35,391 nt of DNA from an uncultured Lachnospiraceae bacterium (GTDB lineage: Bacteria; Bacillota; Clostridia; Lachnospirales; Lachnospiraceae), in assembly GCA_910586205.1 (NCBI GenBank), contig CAJUGD010000036.1, positions 1 to 35,391 on the forward strand, written 5' to 3'. The translations under genes were made by a program, and so were the position numbers. The notes below the pieces were generated by a model. The model saw only the letters and a list, made by a program, of their open reading frames with translations. It was not told the origin of the DNA and did not search any database. Of the stretch, positions 23,678 through 32,101 are shown in pieces. Numbering within the stretch: position 1 is the stretch's first letter; every line of letters starts with the position of its first letter.

Positions 23678-24880
23678 TTAAAGTTCATTCCCGATCATGG
23701 CTCCGATCCGATCCAAAATCCGATGGGCCACCTCTGACTTTGCCATCTTTTCCAATGGCTCTGCCCCCTCTTTGGTAAGAATCGTCACCACATTGGTATC
23801 TGTGCCGAATCCGGCCCCTTGCGTCCGCAGGCTGTTGGCTACAATCATATCCGCCTTTTTTTTCTGCAGTTTTGCCCTGGAATTTTCCAGGACATGCTCC
23901 GTCTCCATGGAAAACCCGCACAAAAACTGTCCCTCTCTCTTGTGCTCTCCCAACCATGCCAGAATGTCATCGGTCCGCTCCAGGTCAATACTCATGGGAC
24001 CTGCGCCCTTTTTGGTCTTCTCTGTATTTACATAAACCGGGCGGTAATCTGCCACGGCCGCTGCCTTGATGACCACATCCTGTTCTCTGAAAGCCCCTGT
24101 CACGGCCTCAAACATATCCTTAGCGCTTGTCACCTCAACAAGCTTTACCCCCAAAGGCGCCTTTTTCTCTGCAGGGCCGCTGACTAACGTTACCTCAGCC
24201 CCCCGCCAGGCTGCTGCCTGGGCAATGGCATATCCCATCTTTCCTGTAGAATGGTTGGTAATATACCGGACCGGATCTATCTCCTCCCTGGTGGGCCCTG
24301 CTGTCACCAGAATCTTTCTTCCTGCCAGATCCTTTTTGCAGGCAATCTCCCAAAGAAGATACTCCAAAAGCTGTGCAGGCTCAGGCATTTTTCCGGATCC
24401 CACATCCCCGCAGGCCAAAACTCCCACTGCCGGATCAATGACCTTCATTCCATATCTGCTGCAAAGAGCAAGATTATCCTGTGTAACCGGATTTTCATAC
24501 ATCCGGGTATTCATGGCAGGCGCAATCAGCTTAGGAGCCTGGCAGGCCAAAAAAGTGGTGGTCAGCATGTCGTCTGCAAGGCCATGGGCTATTTTGGCAA
24601 TCACATTGGCCGTGGCAGGCGCAATCAGAAATACATCCGCCCGTTTCGCCAGCTCCACATGCTCTACCTGAAACTGGAAATTCCGGTCAAAGGTATCCAC
24701 CAGGCATTTCTTTCCGGTCAGGGACTCAAAGGTAATAGGTGTAACGAAATTGCAGGCATTTTCCGTCAGAATCACTTCCACGTCTGCATGAAGCTTTTTC
24801 AGCATACTGGCCAGATTGGGTGTTTTGTAGGCAGCAATCCCGCCGCTTACCCCCAACACCACTGTCTTTCCCTGCAGCAT
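23678..24880 (-). CDS. coaBC: Bifunctional phosphopantothenoylcysteine decarboxylase / phosphopantothenate-cysteine ligase
   Basis: CoaBC makes 4'-phosphopantetheine from phosphopantothenate and cysteine in coenzyme A synthesis. The 400-residue protein has the CoaC flavoprotein half first: VSGGIAAYK (11-19), active-site histidine in EHVELAKRAD (H74), PAMNTRMYENPV (121-132) and the active-site cysteine in LACGDVGSGKMPEP (C157). The CoaB half begins near 188 with ILVTAGPTREEIDPVRY and TNHSTGKMG. Length equals that of the E. coli enzyme. ATG at 24880 follows GGAGG by six bases; upstream in-frame ATGs, to 25033, run into the coaX coding region and are rejected. It is divergent from coaX, so both CoA genes share a control region of 94 bases. 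Confidence 0.96.
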   Translation of the reverse strand: MLQGKTVVLGVSGGIAAYKTPNLASMLKKLHADVEVILTENACNFVTPITFESLTGKKCLVDTFDRNFQFQVEHVELAKRADVFLIAPATANVIAKIAHGLADDMLTTTFLACQAPKLIAPAMNTRMYENPVTQDNLALCSRYGMKVIDPAVGVLACGDVGSGKMPEPAQLLEYLLWEIACKKDLAGRKILVTAGPTREEIDPVRYITNHSTGKMGYAIAQAAAWRGAEVTLVSGPAEKKAPLGVKLVEVTSAKDMFEAVTGAFREQDVVIKAAAVADYRPVYVNTEKTKKGAGPMSIDLERTDDILAWLGEHKREGQFLCGFSMETEHVLENSRAKLQKKKADMIVANSLRTQGAGFGTDTNVVTILTKEGAEPLEKMAKSEVAHRILDRIGAMIGNEL

Positions 24881-24934
24881 AAGTTTCCTCCTTTCAGACA
24901 AAGCATTGTCTTTTCCCTGAAAATATGATAACTT

Positions 24935-24963
24935 AGTATAGCACAAATTTTTTCCATTTGAAA
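24935..24963 (-). promoter_or_regulatory. Possible coaBC promoter
   Basis: TATACT (24935-24940 on the complement) has a good -10 shape; 17 bases upstream stands TTTCAA, a weak -35. It lies 55 bases before the coaBC start codon. Confidence 0.4.
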
Positions 24964-24974
24964 GGAGTTCCCCC

Positions 24975-25739
24975 ATGATTTTAGCAATCGATATGGGTAA
25001 TACAAATATTGTCATAGGCGGCATTGATTCCAAACAGACCTATTTTGTTGAACGGATCACCACCAACCATGTAAAAACCGGGCTGGAATATGCCATTAAC
25101 ATCAAAAATATCCTGGAAATCCACAGCATTGACAAATCACAGGTGGAAGGCTCCATCATGTCCTCTGTGGTTCCCCCCTTAAACGCACCCATTTCCTCTG
25201 CCGTGAAAAAAATATTCGGCTTCCGTCCCCGTCTGGTGGGATCCGGCATGAAGACCGGGCTGAATATTATTATGGACAATCCGAAAACCGTGGGAAGCGA
25301 TATGATCGTGGACGCGGTGGCAGCGCTGAAAGAATATCCCCTTCCGGTTATTATCATTGACATGGGAACTGCCACCACCATGTCTGTGGTTGATGCAAAA
25401 GGGAATTATATCGGAGGCGTAATTCTGCCAGGACTGCGGGTTTCTCTGGATTCCCTCAGCAGCAAAACCGCCCAGCTCCCTTCCATCAGCCTTGACATTC
25501 CCCAAAAGGTAATCGGAAAAAATACCATTGACTGTATGAGAAGCGGAATTATGTACGGAAGCGCAGGAATGATAGACGGTATCTTAGACCGGATGGAAAA
25601 CGAGTTGGGACAATTTGCCACTGTGGTGGCCACCGGCGGCCTTTCCAGGTTCGTGGCTCCTCTCTGCCGCCACAAAATTCTGTATGATGAGGCGCTGCTG
25701 ATGAAAGGGCTGTGGATTTTGTATGAGAAAAATCAGTGA
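24975..25739 (+). CDS. coaX: Type III pantothenate kinase
   Basis: CoaX phosphorylates pantothenate, the first step of coenzyme A synthesis, and is not inhibited by CoA unlike type I kinases. The 254-residue protein has the ASKHA-fold signatures: ILAIDMGNTNI at the N-terminus (phosphate 1), VGSDMIVDAVAAL (about 114-126), IIDMGTATTMSVVD (phosphate 2) and ATGGLSRF near the C-terminus. Length is normal. ATG at 24975 has AAAGGAG upstream. It is divergent from coaBC, and ends before a repeat-expanded terminator, converging with the DUF1266 gene. Confidence 0.96.
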   Translation: MILAIDMGNTNIVIGGIDSKQTYFVERITTNHVKTGLEYAINIKNILEIHSIDKSQVEGSIMSSVVPPLNAPISSAVKKIFGFRPRLVGSGMKTGLNIIMDNPKTVGSDMIVDAVAALKEYPLPVIIIDMGTATTMSVVDAKGNYIGGVILPGLRVSLDSLSSKTAQLPSISLDIPQKVIGKNTIDCMRSGIMYGSAGMIDGILDRMENELGQFATVVATGGLSRFVAPLCRHKILYDEALLMKGLWILYEKNQ

Positions 25740-25777
25740 TGATCCGTCGGGAAATGTCTCTGAAATGTCAAAACCCT

Positions 25778-25862
25778 CAAAAGTTCAGAATCATCAAAAG
25801 TCTGGAATCACCAAAAGTCCGGAATCTCTAAAAGTCCGGAATCCTAAAAAGTCCGGAATCCC
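25778..25862 (+). repeat. Five 17-bp tandem repeats ahead of the coaX terminator
   Basis: Five units of the type CAAAAGTCCGGAATCNC start at 25778, 25795, 25812, 25829 and 25846. Divergence falls from the first unit (two changes from the core) to the later ones. The last unit is the 5' arm of the terminator stem. Confidence 0.92.
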
Positions 25863-25883
25863 TAAAAAAGATTCCGGACTTTT
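25847..25883 (+). terminator. coaX terminator stem-loop
   Basis: AAAAGTCCGGAATC (25847-25860) pairs perfectly with GATTCCGGACTTTT (25870-25883). It starts about 107 bases after the coaX stop and could act from both sides, because the DUF1266 gene ends on the other strand at 25929. Confidence 0.85.
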
Positions 25884-25928
25884 GAAGATCTCAGCGAATC
25901 GGGCAGCCGATATCACTGCCCCTTACCC

Positions 25929-27224
25929 TCACACCTCTCCTGTCTTCTCCCTCACCGGCTCCACATGGCTTCCGTCCGTTCCCAGAGGAAGCATCCAGGG
26001 AAGCTTATAGGGACTGTCGGTCCGGCTGCGCAGGTTCTGATAAATCATACGCCGTACTCTTACAGCCGATTCCGCTCCGCCCTCAAAAGCCCGGGCATAC
26101 CAGGCGGCAAATGCTTCCAGATAGCTTTCTGCCAGTTCGTCCCAGCCGTCAAACATTTTCTGGATAATGTTTCCCACAATGCCGGACCGCTTTGTCAGCT
26201 CCTCTCTGGTAAGCCATCCTGCAATAAAGCCCATGCCCAAAAGCTGTGTGGAGCGGCACAGCTCCCATGCCCGGTCAGACTGGGTTTCACAATCCCAAAA
26301 TCCAGAGCCTTTGCTCATATATTCCACAGTCTCCAAAAGCTCGTCCCGGTTTTTAATGTCCCAATCCCGCTTCAATACCTTTATGGTCCGTTTTCTGCTG
26401 TCCTCATCTTTAGGCCGGCCTCCAATATACAAAGGACTGTCTGTTGTGTTAGGCGCATAAAGCCTTCCCTTATAATCAAATTGGCCGAAAAACTGTGCCC
26501 ATATGGCATAGGTTCCCAGAATCCATCGTTCCTGATCATTTTGGGGAGTGGATTTTTGTCCTTCCTTTTTCTTCATCAAGAGTTCCACTATTACCGCTCC
26601 CCCTAAGCCCAGCACAAACCCGACCCCAGCCATGGCAACCATAGAGTCTTCCCTAAGCTTCTTTAAATCCGGAAGCTCCACGCCAAAATCCCCCTGCATA
26701 TCCACATAGCCTTCCGTATAGGTAAGCCACCCCGCCTCCTTGGCTGCCCTTTCATCTGTTTCTTTTGGCCAAGGCCGCATAACACCCACCGGATAAGTGA
26801 CCATCACATGCTCAAAATCTGCCCGGAGGCTGTCCTCCTCCTTCACATAATCCATATTTACGGCATCCTGGTTAATCTTAGCGGCAATAACCATCCCGTC
26901 CTTTAAGACGATTTTATTATAATATTGATCACCGATCATCCCGCCGCTGTTTCTTGTCCAATCCCCAAACTCCTCATTTTTCAGCACAAAGCTTTCAGCA
27001 TCTTTCATCTGGGAAAACGCCGTTACCTCCAAAACGCTTCCGTCTGCCCTGCTGCCTATGCTTCCCGGAGACAGTTCCAGTTTATCTGCCTTTGCCTGGT
27101 AAATCCCCGGCCCCACCACTGCAAACCCCAAGAATCCCAATACCGAAATTCCCAAAAAAAGCCCTGCACCTAAGATCTTCTGCCGGGTTGTGGTATGCCC
27201 CACATACACTCTTGTAACCGCCAT
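25929..27224 (-). CDS. Membrane-anchored DUF1266 protein
   Basis: The 431-residue protein starts with a transmembrane segment (about 17-40; ILGAGLFLGISVLGFLGF), an extracytoplasmic part with no recognised motif (about 45-190), a second membrane segment (about 198-220; MAGVGFVLGLGGAVIVELL) followed by KKKEG, and a cytoplasmic C-terminal half resembling DUF1266 (WDIKNRDELLETVEYMSKG, RSTQLLGMGFIAGWLTREE, LAESYLEAFAAWYARAF). The function of DUF1266 is unknown. ATG at 27224 follows GAGGAGG. It is divergent from the MATE exporter and their promoters overlap; whether they work together cannot be told. A role as envelope sensor is only a guess from topology. Confidence 0.8.
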   Translation of the reverse strand: MAVTRVYVGHTTTRQKILGAGLFLGISVLGFLGFAVVGPGIYQAKADKLELSPGSIGSRADGSVLEVTAFSQMKDAESFVLKNEEFGDWTRNSGGMIGDQYYNKIVLKDGMVIAAKINQDAVNMDYVKEEDSLRADFEHVMVTYPVGVMRPWPKETDERAAKEAGWLTYTEGYVDMQGDFGVELPDLKKLREDSMVAMAGVGFVLGLGGAVIVELLMKKKEGQKSTPQNDQERWILGTYAIWAQFFGQFDYKGRLYAPNTTDSPLYIGGRPKDEDSRKRTIKVLKRDWDIKNRDELLETVEYMSKGSGFWDCETQSDRAWELCRSTQLLGMGFIAGWLTREELTKRSGIVGNIIQKMFDGWDELAESYLEAFAAWYARAFEGGAESAVRVRRMIYQNLRSRTDSPYKLPWMLPLGTDGSHVEPVREKTGEV

Positions 27225-27252
27225 ATCTTATATCCTCCTCTTTCAGCCGGCC

Positions 27253-27281
27253 TTGCATTTTCCCCGGAAACAAGCTATAAT
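27253..27281 (+). promoter_or_regulatory. Predicted sigma-A promoter of the MATE gene
   Basis: TTGCAT (27253-27258) and a perfect TATAAT (27276-27281) are spaced by 17 bases, 55 bases upstream of the start codon. The -10 overlaps the left arm of an 11-bp inverted repeat. Confidence 0.8.
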
Positions 27282-27305
27282 AAATTGCCTGGCCTGTCCC
27301 GGCAA
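27277..27305 (-). promoter_or_regulatory. Predicted promoter of the DUF1266 gene
   Basis: On the minus strand TTGCCG (27300-27305) and TATTAT (27277-27282) are spaced by 17 bases. Its -10 shares five bases with the -10 of the opposing promoter. Confidence 0.6.
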
Positions 27306-27311
27306 TTTATT
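27279..27311. repeat. 11-bp inverted repeat at the start of MATE transcription
   Basis: AATAAATTGCC (27279-27289) and GGCAATTTATT (27301-27311) are perfect inverted copies with 11 bases between. It covers the expected start of the MATE transcript and the -35 of the opposing promoter, so it is a good candidate operator or a 5' hairpin. Confidence 0.8.
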
Positions 27312-27336
27312 CCAATTAACAAGAAAGGTTCCTGCT

Positions 27337-28692
27337 ATGACAACCAACAAACAAAAGCTGATCACCGGCGCTCCTGGACGTTCCCTGTTTCTTTTTGCCC
27401 TTCCCATGATTCTCGGCAATCTGTTTCAGCAATTCTACAACATGGCCGACTCAATTATTGTGGGACAATATGTGGGGGAAAATGCCCTGGCCGCTGTGGG
27501 CGCCTCCTACTCCTTTACCAATGTTTTCATCATGATAGCCATTGGAGGCGGTATCGGCGCGTCTGTGCTGACCAGCCAGTATTTAGGAGCCGGAAAGTAT
27601 CAGGAGATGAAGACCTCTGTCTACACATTCCTGATTACCTTTGCAGTCTTAAGCAGCCTGCTGGCTCTTTTCGGCTTTTTCTCCAATCCTCATGTGATGG
27701 CTGCCTTAAATACGCCCCAAAACATTTATGAAGACGCCGTATTATATCTGCAGCTTTATTTTTTAGGGCTTCCCTTTATGTTCATGTACAATGTGCTGGC
27801 TGCTGACTTTAATGCCATGGGAAAATCAGGAATCCCCTTATGCCTTTTGATCTTTTCCTCCCTGCTGAACATTTTCCTGGATCTGCTGATGGTGGTGCGG
27901 TTCCATATGGGCGTAGCCGGCGTTGCCGTTGCAACAGTGATTGCCCAGGGCGTGTCCGCTGTGATTTCCTTTTCTATTTTGATGCTTCTACTGCGCACCT
28001 ACCCTGTCAAAGAGCGCCCCAGGCTGTTTCAGACTTCCATGCTGATCCACGGCACCAAGATTGCCGTTCCTTCCATTATCCAGCAGTCTATTGTCAGCAT
28101 CGGCATGCTGCTGACCCAGTCCTCTGTAAACCAGTTCGGTTCCTCCGCCTTAGCCGGCTACTCTGCAGGAATGCGCTTAGAGTCCATTGCCATTGTTCCT
28201 ATGATCGGAACCGGCAATGCCATGTCCACCTTTACGGCCCAGAACTTAGGGGCAGGACAGCCGGAACGGGTAAAACAAGGCTATCGGATCTCCTATGGGA
28301 TTATTGCCGGATTTGCTGTTTTTCTGTTTCTGATCTGTGAATTTTTCTATGGAACCATTCTGTCTGTGTTCCTGGATGCCGGCTCCTCCTCGGTGGCCTA
28401 TGAGACCGGAACATCCTATCTTCGCTTTATTGGCTGCTTTTTCTGTCTGATTGGCTTTAAGGCCACCACTGACGGCGTTTTAAGAGGATCCGGAGATGTA
28501 AACATCTACATGATTGCCAATCTGATCAATCTTGGAATCCGGGTGTTTGTGGCAAGATTCTTCTCACCCCTGTATGGAATCCAGTTTATTTGGTATGCGG
28601 TTCCCCTTGGATGGGCTGTCAATTTCCTGATCTCCTATAGCTGGTATCGGACCGGGCATTGGCAGAAGAAAAGCCTGATCCAAAAAGCGTAA
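27337..28692 (+). CDS. MATE family efflux transporter
   Basis: The 451-residue protein is a multidrug and toxic compound extrusion transporter, exporting substrates across the membrane by sodium or proton exchange. It opens with LFLFALPMILGNLFQQFYNM and NMADSIIVGQYVGENALAAVG, the typical N-terminal MATE signature, and repeats this pattern in the second half (PSIIQQSIVSIGMLLTQSS, GSSALAGYSAGMRLESIA). About 12 membrane segments are expected. ATG at 27337 has AAGAAAGG upstream; the open frame reaches back to 27190, but that part is the control region. The substrate is unknown. Its last 74 bases overlap a converging truncated gene. Confidence 0.93.
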   Translation: MTTNKQKLITGAPGRSLFLFALPMILGNLFQQFYNMADSIIVGQYVGENALAAVGASYSFTNVFIMIAIGGGIGASVLTSQYLGAGKYQEMKTSVYTFLITFAVLSSLLALFGFFSNPHVMAALNTPQNIYEDAVLYLQLYFLGLPFMFMYNVLAADFNAMGKSGIPLCLLIFSSLLNIFLDLLMVVRFHMGVAGVAVATVIAQGVSAVISFSILMLLLRTYPVKERPRLFQTSMLIHGTKIAVPSIIQQSIVSIGMLLTQSSVNQFGSSALAGYSAGMRLESIAIVPMIGTGNAMSTFTAQNLGAGQPERVKQGYRISYGIIAGFAVFLFLICEFFYGTILSVFLDAGSSSVAYETGTSYLRFIGCFFCLIGFKATTDGVLRGSGDVNIYMIANLINLGIRVFVARFFSPLYGIQFIWYAVPLGWAVNFLISYSWYRTGHWQKKSLIQKA

Positions 28693-29401
28693 TGCTTCCC
28701 CAAGCTCCCTGACTGCCAGAAGAAAGCAGCTCCTTCATCCTCTCCTTGATTTGAAAACGTTCCCTAAACCGGACTGCAACCCTTTCAATCTCCCCTGATT
28801 GTGTGAAAGTCAGCAGGCACTGCCCTTCCTTATCAATCACTCCCGCCACAGTCAGGATGTGATTTGTGCTCCCATCCTGTGCCCCTGCCTGCTTTCCCTG
28901 TCCGGTTCCATTGCCTGATGCCCCTGCCTGCTTTCTCTGTCCCCCTCCCACATCTGTATGTAAGCAGCACACCTGCTCCCCCACTACATCCACACTTCCA
29001 AACAGAGCGTCCGCCAGCTCTCCTGTCAGTACACAGGTATCTTCCCTCCCAAGCAGTCCATACGTTCCCGATAAAATCCGAGCCGGCGCCGCCAGCTCCA
29101 TGTTCCCGTACACCTCCATCACCTGAGCCGTTTGTCTCCTTTTCGTACTTACCCCCGAAACCATCACCCTTTCCCGAAACCGCCAGCCTGCCAAAGCCAG
29201 CATTCCCTGAGCTTCCTGATCCTCCCACATCTTTAAAGTCTCCACATCAATGCCATAATCTCTGCATTCAGCCTCCATCCTGGACGGCATGCAAAACCAG
29301 TAAAGGCGCCCCCCGATTGCCGCAAACAGAATAAAATTTATAAAAATGCAAAAAAATAAACACTTTTTTATCATACCACTAATATCCGTTTTTTTCCACA
29401 T
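28619..29401 (-). CDS. Truncated MacB/FtsX-like periplasmic domain protein
   Basis: The 260-residue product has an N-terminal membrane segment (about 13-30; CLFFCIFINFILFAAIGG) and an extracytoplasmic domain similar to the MacB_PCD of FtsX-type ABC permeases (MVSGVSTKRRQTAQVMEVYG, then LSGTYGLLGREDTCVLTGE, LADALFGSVDVVGEQV and LTVAGVIDKEGQ). A glycine/glutamine-rich insert with two KQAGA words lies at about 152-175. After ERFQIKERMKELL the following membrane part expected in a permease is absent; instead the frame reads antisense into the 3' end of the MATE gene. The gene is therefore probably cut at its 3' end. It follows the HlyD-like gene by 37 bases with an AGGAGC site before ATG. Alternatively it is a short accessory protein of that adaptor. 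Confidence 0.6.
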   Translation of the reverse strand: MWKKTDISGMIKKCLFFCIFINFILFAAIGGRLYWFCMPSRMEAECRDYGIDVETLKMWEDQEAQGMLALAGWRFRERVMVSGVSTKRRQTAQVMEVYGNMELAAPARILSGTYGLLGREDTCVLTGELADALFGSVDVVGEQVCCLHTDVGGGQRKQAGASGNGTGQGKQAGAQDGSTNHILTVAGVIDKEGQCLLTFTQSGEIERVAVRFRERFQIKERMKELLSSGSQGAWGSITLFGSGFSSANARSDTSYRRSGN

Positions 29402-29438
29402 AAAATCTGCTCCTGGCTAAAGTCCTGTTGTTCAAGTG

Positions 29439-31148
29439 TTACTGTTCATTCCCCTCAAAAACCCGCACTCTGTCCCCCTCCTCAATGATTTGGTTCCCTT
29501 CCACAATAATCTCATCTGATTTCTGCAAAGCCCCCTCCACCGCCGCCTCTGTATTCCCCTCATAAAGCACCTGCACATTCACCCTTTCCGCCATCATCTC
29601 CTCCCCTAAAATCCCCTTCTTAGGCCGTGCAGCCAAGCAATAATACCCTTTCATATCCTTTCTAAGCCCCTTAAGAGGAATCACCTGCCAAAATACCTCT
29701 GACTTTTTTCTGCACTCATAACTGGTCATCGTTCCAAGCAAAAGCTCCTCTCCTGTAAGCTCTGCCCGAAATACCCCTGTCACCTGGTCTGACAGATTTA
29801 TCTCCTGAATCCTTGCCTCTATACTCCGATTCCCGCCCGGAATCCTGATCTGAATCACATCTCCGATTCCCAGCTTCTGATCTTCCTTTTCAAACTCCCC
29901 CTCAAACCAATAGCTTCCCGCCGCAATGGATAAACACTCCTCCCCGCTGACCGTTTTCCCGGCCAAAAGTTCCACCTTAGCCACAGTCCCTTTTTGATTG
30001 GCACACACCTTTCCCCCTGCCTCCATAATGGCCTCCAATCCTTGAAGCTTTTTCTCCTTTGCCTGAATATCCGCCTCAAGACCCTGTCTTACAAGCTGAG
30101 ATATCCTTTTTTGCTGCTCCCTGCTTAACCGCGCCTCCTCATCTTTTTTAGAAGCATTTTTTAAATTCCATCTGGCCCTCTCCACATCCTTTTCCAGCTC
30201 GTCTATTTTCTTTTCTTCTTCCTTTATGGCCTTTTCCTGCTGTCTTACTGCCTCCTCATAGGTTTCCAAAAGAGCTGTCTGCGAGGTGGTATCCCCGGAA
30301 CGGATCCTCTCATTCTGGTGATCCAGCAAATCCATCTCAAGCTCTGCATCCTCTATCCGGTCATCCCACTCCTCATTCAGCTCCTCCAAATCTTCTCTGG
30401 CTCTTAAAAGCTCCCGCTCCTTGCGGGCCAGCTTTTCCGCCTCATATTCTCCCTCCCTCATTTCCTCCAGCTCATCTTCCAGATCTTCTATCCTTCTTCT
30501 TGTCTCTCTGATCGCCGCATCCCTGGCATTTTCTGCTGAATGAAGATCCTGCTTCGCAGACTCCTGCTGCCTTCTCTGCTGTTCCCATAACTCCTCTTTT
30601 GTCATGGTTTGCTTCCGCTCATAATCCTGTGCCAGACGCTCTAACGTCTCCTGATGCTCTTTTAAGCTTTCTTCATATTCCTGCTTCCCGTTTAAGAGCT
30701 CCTGCTCCGCCATCTTAAGCTCCCATGCTGCCAGATCGCTTTCCGTGACCTTGCCATAAGTCTCCCCGGACACCATCTCCTTTTCAAGTTCCAGCCTGAG
30801 CTTGAAAAGCTCCTCCTTAAGCTTTTGTCTCTCCTCCTCTATAGATTCCTGCCCGTAGCAAAACAGTTCGTCCCCCTCCTCCACCTGTTTTCCCGGCGCT
30901 GCCTTAACAGATACAACCCGAAGCCCTGGGTAAACGCTTAAAAAGGATAACTCCTTTTCTCTTACGGTTCCGGTTCCGGTAACTTTTGTCTCCACTGCCT
31001 TTTCCTTTATCCAGGCTGTCCTTACCTTGGGCACTGTCATGCTGTCATAGATCCGGGATACTATGGTACAGACGAACATGAGCAGAAAAAAACCGCCGAA
31101 AAGCCACCGGTAAATTTTTCTTTTTCCTGCCTTTCCCATTTTTTCCAT
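29439..31148 (-). CDS. HlyD/RND-type periplasmic adaptor with long coiled coil
   Basis: The 569-residue protein has an N-terminal membrane anchor (about 13-31; IYRWLFGGFFLLMFVCTIV), a lipoyl-like half motif (about 55-100; LSFLSVYPGLRVVSVKAAPG, KQVEEGDELFCYG), a very long highly charged coiled coil (about 100-370), the second lipoyl half (NQKGTVAKVELLAGKTVSG) and a beta-barrel part. This is the layout of HlyD/MacA-like adaptors that assist ABC exporters. ATG at 31148 follows GAGGAAGG. It lies downstream of two sugar-type permease genes by 92 bases and upstream of a MacB-like fragment; no ATPase is encoded within the window, so its exporter partner is incomplete or elsewhere. Confidence 0.88.
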   Translation of the reverse strand: MEKMGKAGKRKIYRWLFGGFFLLMFVCTIVSRIYDSMTVPKVRTAWIKEKAVETKVTGTGTVREKELSFLSVYPGLRVVSVKAAPGKQVEEGDELFCYGQESIEEERQKLKEELFKLRLELEKEMVSGETYGKVTESDLAAWELKMAEQELLNGKQEYEESLKEHQETLERLAQDYERKQTMTKEELWEQQRRQQESAKQDLHSAENARDAAIRETRRRIEDLEDELEEMREGEYEAEKLARKERELLRAREDLEELNEEWDDRIEDAELEMDLLDHQNERIRSGDTTSQTALLETYEEAVRQQEKAIKEEEKKIDELEKDVERARWNLKNASKKDEEARLSREQQKRISQLVRQGLEADIQAKEKKLQGLEAIMEAGGKVCANQKGTVAKVELLAGKTVSGEECLSIAAGSYWFEGEFEKEDQKLGIGDVIQIRIPGGNRSIEARIQEINLSDQVTGVFRAELTGEELLLGTMTSYECRKKSEVFWQVIPLKGLRKDMKGYYCLAARPKKGILGEEMMAERVNVQVLYEGNTEAAVEGALQKSDEIIVEGNQIIEEGDRVRVFEGNEQ

Positions 31149-31240
31149 GTTTCCTTCCTCTCTGTCCCTGTTTTGCTCTTTTTGTATGCCTCTTGTTTAC
31201 AAAGGATACTATTTATACATCTGCCTTCTGCGGCTTCCCA

Positions 31241-32101
31241 TTATTCCTTTACCCCAAAAGCCGCCGCCCCCTGTTCCAGTTCCCCCTGCCCATTCAAATA
31301 CAAAAGCACCGGAGGAAGTATCATCACCATGCCCGCCGCAAAGGCCACGGCCGCTTTATCTTGTACGATATCCGGAAGATAAAGAGACAAAGGCCACAGC
31401 CTCATTTCCTTTAAAAATGCCATGGGCTGCTCCAAGGCATTCCACCCGTCAATAAATCCCAGCACCAGAGCCGTCACAACCCCTGGAAAACCCACAGGAA
31501 GCCCCACCAGGAAAAATACCTTTCCCTCCCCGGCCCCGTCCAGATACGCTGCCTCTAAAAGCGCCCCTGGAACCGCCTCAAAGGACCGGGTCATAATATA
31601 GACCGGAAAGGTAGACCATATTCCCGGCACAATCAAGGCCAGGTGAGAATCCAGCAGCTCAAGCCGGTCTAATATCAGATAATGGGATACCTGTGTTACC
31701 TGAAAGGGAAGAACCATCAAAAGCACATACAGCCCAAATAATCCCTTTTTTCCCGGGAAATCAAAACGGGCAAATGCCCAAGCCGCAGGAGCACCCACCA
31801 AAAGCTGTCCCGCAAGCATCGGAAATACCTGAATGCAGGAATTCCAGAACATGACAAAAAAACCAGGAGATCGAAGCAGCAGCTCTCCAAAAGCCTCCAA
31901 GGTAGGATAAGAAGGCAAAAGCGCTGCCCGAACCGGAGCCTTTCCGATTCCCAAAGGCGATAAATAACGCCACAAAAGCTCATCCTTTGGCATGAAAGAA
32001 GCTGCTGTCATCAGCAGAAAGGGAATCCAAACCAACAGGCAGATAAAAATAAGAACCAAAACCCGGATCCGTCCTGCCGTCCTTTTTGAAATCGACCTCA
32101 C
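31241..32101 (-). CDS. ABC sugar transporter permease, MalG/CUT1 type
   Basis: The 286-residue protein is the second permease of a carbohydrate importer, with about six membrane segments and the cytoplasmic EAA loop EAAYLDGAGEGKVFFLVGLP that docks the ATPase, followed by GFPGVVTALVLGFIDGWNAL. I chose the GTG at 32101 because AAAGGAG lies six bases before it and the GTGA overlaps the stop codon of the preceding permease gene, a common coupling; the longer frame to 32209 lacks such a site. The resulting length fits MalG-type permeases. The substrate is not known; no ATPase is encoded nearby, as is frequent for CUT1 systems sharing a common MsmK-like ATPase. Confidence 0.9.
   Translation of the reverse strand: MRSISKRTAGRIRVLVLIFICLLVWIPFLLMTAASFMPKDELLWRYLSPLGIGKAPVRAALLPSYPTLEAFGELLLRSPGFFVMFWNSCIQVFPMLAGQLLVGAPAAWAFARFDFPGKKGLFGLYVLLMVLPFQVTQVSHYLILDRLELLDSHLALIVPGIWSTFPVYIMTRSFEAVPGALLEAAYLDGAGEGKVFFLVGLPVGFPGVVTALVLGFIDGWNALEQPMAFLKEMRLWPLSLYLPDIVQDKAAVAFAAGMVMILPPVLLYLNGQGELEQGAAAFGVKE

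Noticed and set aside
24881..25033. Longer coaBC start
   Set aside because: It would run through the control region into coaX; the start at 24880 has a perfect ribosome binding site and gives the normal length.
25778..25862. Possible CRISPR array
   Set aside because: The repeats are directly adjacent without spacers and form one arm of a terminator.
25723..26010. Plus-strand frame across the 17-bp repeats
   Set aside because: It begins inside coaX and reads the tandem repeats; no ribosome binding site or family.
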